Assembly (NCBI GenBank): GCA_023146675.1
Contig: JAGLBQ010000249.1
Span: forward strand, 1 to 37,028
Reading direction: 5' to 3'
Origin: Cocleimonas sp.
GTDB taxonomy: Bacteria > Pseudomonadota > Gammaproteobacteria > Thiotrichales > Thiotrichaceae
Length of the DNA: 37,028 bases
A program made the translations under genes and the position numbers. The notes beneath the pieces were generated by a model. That model was not told the DNA's origin, did no database searches, and saw only the letters and a list, made by a program, of their open reading frames with translations. This document shows, piece by piece, positions 29,464 to 37,028 of the stretch (its first letter is position 1; the number at the start of each line of letters is the position of its first letter).

Positions 29464-29907
29464 ATGGATGTTCGTAAAGTAAAAAAACTGATTGAACTTG
29501 TTGAAACTAGCGGCATAGCCGAACTGGAAATCGTTGAGGGAGAGGAGTCAGTACGCATTATAAGACACACCACAACTCCCGCTCCAATTGCAGCGATAGC
29601 ACCTGTTGCAGCGCCTCAAACAACTATTTTTGAAACTCCAGCTACCACTCCTGCAATAGAAAGCGCAGTAGCCGAAAACACCATAGACTCACCCATGGTT
29701 GGAACTTTCTACCGCTCATCATCACCGACCGCTGCTCCATTTTCTGAGGTCGGTCAAAAAGTTGCTGTGGGCGATACCTTGTGCATTATTGAAGCGATGA
29801 AAATGCTCAATGAAATAGAAGCTGATAAAGCAGGTACAATCAAAACTATTCTTGTGGATAATGAGCAGCCTGTAGAATTTGGCGAACCTCTTTTTGTTAT
29901 TGAATAA
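29464..29907 (+). CDS. accB: Acetyl-CoA carboxylase biotin carboxyl carrier protein
   Basis: [24 protein letters not shown]-terminal biotinylation motif [18 protein letters not shown]. Confidence 0.97.
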   Translation: MDVRKVKKLIELVETSGIAELEIVEGEESVRIIRHTTTPAPIAAIAPVAAPQTTIFETPATTPAIESAVAENTIDSPMVGTFYRSSSPTAAPFSEVGQKVAVGDTLCIIEAMKMLNEIEADKAGTIKTILVDNEQPVEFGEPLFVIE

Positions 29908-29922
29908 TTCGGGGCGACTCCA

Positions 29923-31266
29923 ATGATTAAAAAATTACTAATCGCTAATCGTGGCGAAATCGCGCTTCGTATTTTGCGTGCCTGTCGAGAAATGGGTATT
30001 AAGACGGTTGCCGTGCATTCAACGGCTGATAGAGACTTAAAACATGTACGCCTTGCGGATGAGGCGGTATGCATTGGTCCTCCTAGCTCAACTGATAGCT
30101 ATCTGAATATTCCTGCCATTATTAGTGCAGCAGAAGTAACCGATGCGGATGCTATCCACCCTGGTTATGGCTTCCTATCTGAAAATGCTGATTTTGCAGA
30201 GCGTGTTGAGTCCAGTGGCTTTATTTTTGTTGGCCCTACTGCGGCTACCATTCGTATTATGGGTGATAAAATATGCGCTAAAGAAGCAATGGAAAAAGCC
30301 AATGTGCCTTGCGTACCTGGCTCTGGTGGTGCTATCCCTGATGATGGTGATGCCGCATTACAAATGGCAGAAGATATTGGCTATCCATTGATCATCAAAG
30401 CAACAGGTGGTGGAGGTGGTCGTGGAATGCGGGTGGTCTACGATGCATCTGATTTGATTGAATCTATAGCACTAACCAAAGCAGAAGCAGGCGCAGCATT
30501 TGGCAATGATGTCGTCTTTATGGAAAAATTCCTCCAAAAACCACGTCATATCGAGTTTCAAGTACTTGCCGATGAGCATGGAAATGCCATTCACCTCTGC
30601 GAACGCGATTGTTCCATGCAACGTCGCAATCAAAAAGTTGTTGAAGAAGCTCCAGCTCCTGGTATTACACCTGCAGTTCGCAAAAAATTAGGTGAGACAA
30701 TCAGCAAGGCGTGTGTGGAAATTGGCTACCGAGGAGCAGGTACATTTGAGTTTTTATATGAAAATGATGAGTTCTATTTTATTGAAATGAACACTCGCCT
30801 ACAGGTCGAACATCCTGTTACCGAAATGATCACAGGCATTGATCTCGTTAAGCAACAGCTTCTCATTGCATCTGGCGAAAAACTAACAATTAAACAAGAA
30901 GACATTGTGCCACGCGGACATGCCATTGAATGTCGAATCAATGCTGAAGATGCAGAAACCTTTATCCCATCACCAGGAAAAATTGAGCGTTTTCATCAGC
31001 CTGGTGGCTTAGGTGTCAGGGTCGATTCACATATTTATGGTGGCTATATCGTTCCTCCTCATTATGACTCCATGATTGGTAAATTAATTGTCCATGCAGA
31101 TACTCGTGAAGCAGCTATTGCACGCATGCAAGGCGCACTCACCGAAATGGTGGTGGAAGGTATCAAGACCAACATCCCTCTGCAACGCCGTATTATGGAA
31201 GATACTGCTTTCAAAAAAGGTGGTGCAGGCATTGATTATCTTGAGAAAAAGCTTAGTAACAAATGA
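29923..31266 (+). CDS. accC: Acetyl-CoA carboxylase biotin carboxylase subunit
   Basis: [66 protein letters not shown]. Confidence 0.98.
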   Translation: MIKKLLIANRGEIALRILRACREMGIKTVAVHSTADRDLKHVRLADEAVCIGPPSSTDSYLNIPAIISAAEVTDADAIHPGYGFLSENADFAERVESSGFIFVGPTAATIRIMGDKICAKEAMEKANVPCVPGSGGAIPDDGDAALQMAEDIGYPLIIKATGGGGGRGMRVVYDASDLIESIALTKAEAGAAFGNDVVFMEKFLQKPRHIEFQVLADEHGNAIHLCERDCSMQRRNQKVVEEAPAPGITPAVRKKLGETISKACVEIGYRGAGTFEFLYENDEFYFIEMNTRLQVEHPVTEMITGIDLVKQQLLIASGEKLTIKQEDIVPRGHAIECRINAEDAETFIPSPGKIERFHQPGGLGVRVDSHIYGGYIVPPHYDSMIGKLIVHADTREAAIARMQGALTEMVVEGIKTNIPLQRRIMEDTAFKKGGAGIDYLEKKLSNK

Positions 31267-32183
31267 CATCCTCAGCGCCTAAACAAGAGTGGCAACAAAT
31301 AAACTGCTACTGCAATAAAGCATTTCAAGATGAAATTACGCAATGTATGGAGATGGCTAATGCGCTCTCCATCACTTTTCAGGACGCGGGCGATACGCCT
31401 GTATTGGAACCCTTGCCAGGTGAAACGCCCTTATGGAATGATTTGATTCTCACCGCATTATTTACAGGTGATGATGACCTCTCCGCTCCACTTCTCGATT
31501 TACAAAGCAATAAGCAGCAATGGCAAATCAGCAAAATTGATGTGGAACGACTTGAAGATCAAGACTGGGAACGCGCTTGGATGGATGATTTCAAGCCAAT
31601 GAAATTTGGTGAGAATTTGTGGATTTATCCTAGCTGGAATGAAATTCCTGAGGATGAGAGCACCAAAATCATTCTCGACCCTGGTTTAGCCTTTGGTAGC
31701 GGCACCCATCCTACGACTGCACTTTGCTTAGAATGGCTGGATGCAAACCCACCACAGGGCTTATCCGTTATTGATTATGGTTGCGGTAGTGGAATATTAG
31801 CCATTGCCGCTGCAAAGCTAGGTGCTAGCGCAATACTCGCAACCGATATTGATCCTCAAGCGCTGATTGCTACCAAAGACAATATGTTGAAAAATAAGAT
31901 TCCTGAGTTTGCCATTGAAACCTGCTTTCCCGAAGAATTACCTACAGAACCTGTTGAGTTATTGATTGCCAATATTTTATCAGGTCCTTTAGTAGAACTT
32001 GCTGAAACATTCGCACAGCTAATAAAACCTAATGGCACGATTGTTCTATCTGGAATTTTAGAGGAACAGACAGATAATATCGTCAAGGCTTATCAAATCG
32101 GCTTTAACATTATACAAGTTGCACAAAAAGATGACTGGATACGGGTGACGGCACAACGCACAGCTAATCCACCGTTACCATAA
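31263..32183 (+). CDS. prmA: Ribosomal protein L11 methyltransferase
   Basis: [47 protein letters not shown] overlap with accC. Confidence 0.95.
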   Translation: MTSSAPKQEWQQINCYCNKAFQDEITQCMEMANALSITFQDAGDTPVLEPLPGETPLWNDLILTALFTGDDDLSAPLLDLQSNKQQWQISKIDVERLEDQDWERAWMDDFKPMKFGENLWIYPSWNEIPEDESTKIILDPGLAFGSGTHPTTALCLEWLDANPPQGLSVIDYGCGSGILAIAAAKLGASAILATDIDPQALIATKDNMLKNKIPEFAIETCFPEELPTEPVELLIANILSGPLVELAETFAQLIKPNGTIVLSGILEEQTDNIVKAYQIGFNIIQVAQKDDWIRVTAQRTANPPLP

Positions 32184-32207
32184 TACAATTTATTCTTGGA
32201 AAACCTT

Positions 32208-32906
32208 ATGACATCACAAACTTTAAAAGCATTTGATAAAGATATTCAACTAGTCAGCAAGCGAGTGATTGGCATGGCTAATATGGTCAGTCTGGAGCTA
32301 TCTAATAGTTTCAATGCGTTTAGCGAACGCAACCAAGATAAAGCAATTGATATTGCAAGAGCTGATGTTCTTATCGATGCCACCGAACGTATTATTGATG
32401 ACCTAATTGTTAAAACCATTGTATCGCACCAACCAACTGCAGCAGAAAGCAGATTGTTAATATCAGCCCTCCGCATTAATAAAGATCTGGAGCGCATTGG
32501 TGACTATGCTACTAATATAGCCAATCACTCCCGTACACTTAATCAGCTAGAACTCACGGGCAAAGAAGATAATGTACAACAAATGTGGCAAGCCGTACAA
32601 ACCATGCTAGCAGATGTAACGCAAGCTTATGACACGAAAGACACAAAAGCCGCAGAAGTAGTTCGTCAAAAAGATAGTATGGTTGATGAAATGTATACAC
32701 AAATATTCACCGACCTGATTGCCCTTAATAAAGAAAATTCAGCACAAAGCTGTGCCTGTACCCACCTTATTTTTATTGCTCGTAGTTTAGAGCGCATTGG
32801 TGATCATATTGTTGATATTGCAGAGGAAGTTTTATATGTAGTTAATGGAAAGTTTCCTGAGGAGGAACGCTTGAAAGCAGATGAGTCTGCTTTTGTTAAT
32901 CCTTAA
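32208..32906 (+). CDS. phoU: Phosphate-specific transport system accessory protein PhoU
   Basis: LRINKDLERIGDYATNIA and ARSLERIGDHIVDIAEEVLYVV (two PhoU E/DxxxD-type motifs). Confidence 0.92.
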   Translation: MTSQTLKAFDKDIQLVSKRVIGMANMVSLELSNSFNAFSERNQDKAIDIARADVLIDATERIIDDLIVKTIVSHQPTAAESRLLISALRINKDLERIGDYATNIANHSRTLNQLELTGKEDNVQQMWQAVQTMLADVTQAYDTKDTKAAEVVRQKDSMVDEMYTQIFTDLIALNKENSAQSCACTHLIFIARSLERIGDHIVDIAEEVLYVVNGKFPEEERLKADESAFVNP

Positions 32907-33083
32907 ACTTTCCTAACTCCTATGTTTCAGGTTATCAGGTAGGAATACCCGCCTTTCACAAGGGGATATTCATTTTCATAATAAATACAAGTAACAATCA
33001 GTATTAATTCTAACTTTGAAGGAGTTGTTATTAATCTTTCAACTCTTCATACTCAAAAAGACTAAAGCCTATTCAATACACTA

Positions 33084-33737
33084 ATGCCTTCTAGCAACTC
33101 ACATCACAACTCAGCCAATGCTCAAGTCAACCACATTGCTTGTCCTGATTGTGATTTGATTCTGTCTATTCCGTCTTTAGCAGTTAATGAAGTGACATAC
33201 TGCACTCGTTGTGATGCTACATTATTGAAGAATCAAAAAAACTCAATTAATCGCACCCTTGCCTTTGCTATTACAGGGCTCATTTTATTTATTATATCCA
33301 ATTTATTTCCTTTATTATCACTAAAAGCAATTGGATTAACACAAGAGAGTAGCCTGCTTTCCACTGCATTTGCTTTATTCCAAGCTGACCAACCACTATT
33401 GAGTCTTATTATCTTACTAACAACCTTTGTTTTTCCTGCAACCACTTTAGTCGGTACTATTTATATTCTTATCCAAGTTAAAACAAATCGTATTAATACC
33501 TATACCGCACCCCTATTTCGTTTTTTACGCAGTACAGATGCATGGGGAATGCTGGAAATCTTTCTGCTGGCGATTCTAGTTGCGCTAGTTAAACTAGGCG
33601 ATGTAGCAGATGTTATTTATGGCGTTTCACTGTATGCCTTTTGTTTGCTAATCCTATCTTTATCACTACTAAGTTATTCACTTAACCCACAAGATGTCTG
33701 GAATAAACTTAGAGATAAACAAGAGGTTTCGATATGA
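33084..33737 (+). CDS. pqiA: PqiA-like paraquat-inducible protein A, first half protein
   Basis: Zinc-ribbon CPDC...CTRCD, then LAFAITGLILFIISNLFPLLSLKAIG and a four-TM arrangement. Confidence 0.85.
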   Translation: MPSSNSHHNSANAQVNHIACPDCDLILSIPSLAVNEVTYCTRCDATLLKNQKNSINRTLAFAITGLILFIISNLFPLLSLKAIGLTQESSLLSTAFALFQADQPLLSLIILLTTFVFPATTLVGTIYILIQVKTNRINTYTAPLFRFLRSTDAWGMLEIFLLAILVALVKLGDVADVIYGVSLYAFCLLILSLSLLSYSLNPQDVWNKLRDKQEVSI

Positions 33738-34396
33738 CAACGGCTCGTCAAATGGGTTTAATTTCCTGTCATTTTTGCCATACTTTAAGTAAACTCCCTA
33801 ACGATATTGATGAAAAATCAGCTAAAAAGCAGACTGAAATTATCTGCCCTTGTTGTTACTCCAGCCTACATTCACGCATTCCTAATAGTCTCAGCAGAAC
33901 GTGGGCATTATTACTGGCTGCTTTGATTCTTTATATTCCTGCTAATACACTGCCTATTATGACTGTTACTTATTGGGGTGAAGGTCAGCCTGATACTATT
34001 TTAAGTGGTGTTATGCATTTATTGGCAGAGGGTATGTGGCCACTGGCTTTGCTTATTTTTCTTGCCAGTATTTTTATTCCCATCCTTAAACTATTAACTC
34101 TGTTTGGTTTATTAATCAGCATTCATTTTCGCGCTAACTGGCGACCTAAAGATCGCACGGTTATGTATCGTATCACTGAATTTGTTGGACGCTGGTCAAT
34201 GGTTGATGTCTTTGTTATTGCACTATTAGTTGCTTTAGTGCAATTTGGCAAGACTGCCAGTGTTAGCCCTAACTTAGGTGCATTATCCTTTGCTGCGGTT
34301 GTCATATTGACAATGTTTGCTGCACACACTTTTGATCCACGCCTTATTTGGGATGCAATGGAAGATGATTCATCTGGAGAGATAAGTGCCAAATAA
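33734..34396 (+). CDS. pqiA: PqiA-like paraquat-inducible protein A, second half protein
   Basis: CHFC...CPCC zinc-ribbon, LAALILYIPANTLPIMTVTYWGEGQPDTILSGVMHLL, RWSMVDVFVIALLVALVQFG; ATGA overlap with the preceding ORF. Confidence 0.88.
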   Translation: MTTARQMGLISCHFCHTLSKLPNDIDEKSAKKQTEIICPCCYSSLHSRIPNSLSRTWALLLAALILYIPANTLPIMTVTYWGEGQPDTILSGVMHLLAEGMWPLALLIFLASIFIPILKLLTLFGLLISIHFRANWRPKDRTVMYRITEFVGRWSMVDVFVIALLVALVQFGKTASVSPNLGALSFAAVVILTMFAAHTFDPRLIWDAMEDDSSGEISAK

Positions 34397-36434
34397 CGAC
34401 TATCCAACGGCGCAGGTACAAACTACCTCTGGCTTTTCTCTAATCTGGATTATCCCGCTCACCGCGGCACTTATCGGTGGATGGTTAGTGTATAAATACT
34501 ATAGCGAACGCGGCACAATGATCACCATTACCTTTGATAAAGCATCTGGTATTGAAGCTAAAAAAACAGCTATTCGTTATAAAGATATACAAGTGGGTCG
34601 TGTGCAAAAACTCAGACTCACTTCTGATTTAAAAAAAGTTGTGGTTGTTGCTGAAATATTCCCCGAAATGGCGCAAAACCTAGGAGAAAATACACGCTTT
34701 TGGGTAGAACGTCCCCGCCTAACATTGCAAGGCATTAGTGGTTTAGATACCTTACTATCAGGGGTTCATATTGGTATTGACCCAGGCAAAAGAAGCCCTC
34801 CTAAAAAATATTATGATGGACTAGAAACAGCACCTCTTGTCACCACCGATAAAGAAGGTAGCGTACTTGTTTTAAATAGCCATGACCTTGGCTCTCTGAA
34901 TGTAGGCTCACCTGTTTATTACCACAAAATTAATGTTGGTGAAGTCACGGGATATAAATTAAATACTGACACTGGCAATGTTGATATTTCCATCTATATA
35001 CATGCTCCTTATAATAATAAAATCAAAAGTAATACTCGTTTTTGGAATGCAAGTGGTGTCGATGTTGATTTATCCGCCTCAGGTGTATCAATGCGTATGG
35101 AGTCATTAGTCTCACTTTTGATTGGTGGTATCGCATTTGAAACTCCCAAAGGAAAAGTGGGTTATGCGGTTACTGATAAAACAAAATTTAAACTTTATAA
35201 TTCCTATAAACTGGCAAATGATAATAAAGAACGCCTAGAAAAATTATTCTATGTGATGTATTTCGATGATAGTTTGCATGGTTTAAGTTCAAAATCAGTG
35301 ATTGAATTTAGCGGAGTAAAGGTTGGCAAAGTTGAAAGCATTTTGCTACAAAAAATGCAGAACAATACACAGGTCAAAACACTGGTAAAAGTATCACTCT
35401 ATATTGATAAGTTTTCTGATACAAACCAACGAGCAGAGGCAGAACATACGCTGCAAAATTTAGTCGGTAATGGGTTGAAAGCACAGTTAACAGTTGATAG
35501 CTTGATTACAGGAGCACAGTTTATTTCTTTAAATATGCCAAAAAAATCTCTGCATCTACAAAAAGAAAAGCATGTATTCGCCCTTTTGCCAACAGGACTA
35601 GATGACCCATCGGTATTTCCCACTAAAGATGCACCCTCCTCCATCCTTAATTTTGATGCTAGCGAAATCACCGCTGAACTAAACAAAGCTATTTCCAGTG
35701 TCACCGCATTACTCAATTCACAAGATATTAAGAAAACACTCAAAGGGGTTGCCTCCACCGCTGAAAGTATTGCTAAAATTACAACAAAACTAGATCAAAA
35801 AGGCTTCTCAGGTGAACTAGTGAACACTTTAACCATCGCACAAAAAACAGCAGATGATCTGAGTCATCTATTAGCCAATGCCGATAGAACCCTTAGTGTA
35901 TTGCAAAAAGATGGCACCACCACCTTGCGCACTATTAGCAATGTCAGCAGCACACTGCAAAAAGACATCAGCACCTCATTACAAACCTTCAATAATGTCA
36001 GTAATAAACTACAAAAGGATGCTAGCGTCTCCATGCACACCTTTAATAACGTCAGCAATAAACTACAAAAAGATGCCAGCGCGTCCATGAAAACGTTTAA
36101 CAATGTTAGCAATAAACTGCAAAAAGAAGCGAGCGTCTCCCTGCATACCTTTAATAATGTGAGTAATAAACTACAAAAAGACCTAGGCATATCACTACGC
36201 ACCTTCAATAACGTGAGTAATAAACTGCAACAAGACACTCGCAAAACCCTGCGTCATATCGATAATACAACGGTTGTGATCAATAAGAGCCTTAAAGCAA
36301 CACTCAGCGAAGACTCCGCACTTCAATATCGCTTACAACAATTAATTAATGATTTAGGCGAAGCATCACGCTCATTCTCAACGCTAGCAGATACCTTGCA
36401 ACGCAAGCCTAACGCCGTTATTTTTGGGAAATAG
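34386..36434 (+). CDS. pqiB: PqiB, MCE-domain intermembrane transport protein
   Basis: N-terminal TM SLIWIIPLTAALIGGWLVYKYY, three MCE modules (ITITFDKASGIEAKKTAIRYKDIQVGRV; LVLNSHDLGSLNVGSPVYYHKINVGEV; YVMYFDDSLHGLSSKSVIEFSGVKVGKV), long helical C-terminus; GTG start overlapping upstream stop. Confidence 0.93.
   Translation: MPNNDYPTAQVQTTSGFSLIWIIPLTAALIGGWLVYKYYSERGTMITITFDKASGIEAKKTAIRYKDIQVGRVQKLRLTSDLKKVVVVAEIFPEMAQNLGENTRFWVERPRLTLQGISGLDTLLSGVHIGIDPGKRSPPKKYYDGLETAPLVTTDKEGSVLVLNSHDLGSLNVGSPVYYHKINVGEVTGYKLNTDTGNVDISIYIHAPYNNKIKSNTRFWNASGVDVDLSASGVSMRMESLVSLLIGGIAFETPKGKVGYAVTDKTKFKLYNSYKLANDNKERLEKLFYVMYFDDSLHGLSSKSVIEFSGVKVGKVESILLQKMQNNTQVKTLVKVSLYIDKFSDTNQRAEAEHTLQNLVGNGLKAQLTVDSLITGAQFISLNMPKKSLHLQKEKHVFALLPTGLDDPSVFPTKDAPSSILNFDASEITAELNKAISSVTALLNSQDIKKTLKGVASTAESIAKITTKLDQKGFSGELVNTLTIAQKTADDLSHLLANADRTLSVLQKDGTTTLRTISNVSSTLQKDISTSLQTFNNVSNKLQKDASVSMHTFNNVSNKLQKDASASMKTFNNVSNKLQKEASVSLHTFNNVSNKLQKDLGISLRTFNNVSNKLQQDTRKTLRHIDNTTVVINKSLKATLSEDSALQYRLQQLINDLGEASRSFSTLADTLQRKPNAVIFGK
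35901..36278 (+). repeat. 54-bp tandem repeat (18-aa units) inside pqiB, about 7 units
   Basis: Units LQKDGTTTLRTISNVSST / LQKDISTSLQTFNNVSNK / LQKDASVSMHTFNNVSNK / LQKDASASMKTFNNVSNK / LQKEASVSLHTFNNVSNK / LQKDLGISLRTFNNVSNK / LQQDTRKTLRHIDNTTVV, starting at 35901, 35955, 36009 and every 54 bp after. Confidence 0.93.
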
Positions 36435-36537
36435 ATTAAGAAATGTGACTCGAAATGATGTTCCAATATTATTTAGTGTACGTTTCTAAGGTACTTTTGC
36501 TCTGCAAGCAGATTATTTAGGTAATTATGGAAAATTT

Positions 36538-37028
36538 ATGAAATTACACACTCAATTCATCCTATTACTCATAGCACTCCTCACAACTGCTTGCAGTAGC
36601 CTAAGAGAAGAAGGGCAAACCAGCGTAGTTAGTAATCTTGGGGGGACTCATTTTTACTCACTCTCATCGCTGCCCCCTGCAAGCAATCCTCAGTCAAAAA
36701 TGCGCATAGGTGTAGGTCCCGTACAAATACCAAGACTCCTAACCCGCCCTCAAATTATCAGCCGTAAAAATAGCAATGAGATCAATATGGCAGAGTTGCA
36801 TCAATGGGGTGGCTCACTTCGGGAAGAAATTACTCAAGTAACTACGGATAATTTATCAGCATTGTTAAAAACCGACCATATTGAGCAATACCCATGGAAA
36901 TTTGCCTTTAAACCACACTATCAGGTACGTATTAATATTGAACGATTGGATGGAAAAATAGGTAAAAACGTTACCCTAAAAGCCCGTTGGCGCTTATTGA
37001 AAAATAATAAAGAACTGCTATCTAAGCG
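36538..37028 (+). CDS. pqiC: PqiC/YmbA-type outer-membrane lipoprotein (truncated by window edge)
   Basis: Lipobox LLTTACSS, then THFYSLSSLPP...MRIGVGPVQIPRLLTRPQIISRKNSNEINMAELHQWGGSLREEITQVTTDNLSALL; downstream of pqiB. Confidence 0.9.
   Translation, partial: MKLHTQFILLLIALLTTACSSLREEGQTSVVSNLGGTHFYSLSSLPPASNPQSKMRIGVGPVQIPRLLTRPQIISRKNSNEINMAELHQWGGSLREEITQVTTDNLSALLKTDHIEQYPWKFAFKPHYQVRINIERLDGKIGKNVTLKARWRLLKNNKELLSK

Noticed and set aside
35864-36244. 126-aa minus-strand ORF with repeated FCSLLLTLLKV units
   Set aside because: It is the antisense reading of the pqiB 54-bp tandem repeat; it has no independent coding support.
35901-36278. Regular repeat array considered as CRISPR
   Set aside because: Units are contiguous 54-bp coding repeats in frame with pqiB, without spacers, so this is a protein repeat.

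Overview
This is a chromosomal window from an AT-rich gammaproteobacterium-like genome (lineage inferred from gene content, not proven). Most of it is housekeeping: a partial LysR regulator, ppsR, cytochrome b561-yceI-TPMT methyltransferase, two LolC/E genes plus lolD, dsbB-thioredoxin-grxD, a 5'-3' exonuclease, a CobW/ZNG1-type GTPase, mnmG-rsmG, a lytic transglycosylase-gloB, gph, a cobalamin-riboswitch-controlled cbiM, priA, a SPOR protein, aroQ-accB-accC-prmA, phoU and a pqiAA'BC cluster. No rRNA, tRNA or CRISPR array was recognised. The least ordinary stretch is the minus-strand block at about 9.75-14.7 kb. It holds a VWA + PP2C pair (YegL/YegK-like) without its usual kinase and with a transposase remnant at its 3' end. 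Next to it is a two-gene unit that pairs an orphan PelG-type polysaccharide transporter with a fusion of a Pycsar-effector-like (DUF5706/PycTM) membrane domain and a DUF3616-like propeller domain. Other points of note are an 18-residue tandem repeat (exactly five alpha-helical turns) in the PqiB C-terminal needle region, a PqiA split into two overlapping genes, and several dispersed-repeat-like palindromes. All family calls come from reading motifs by eye; no database search was run.
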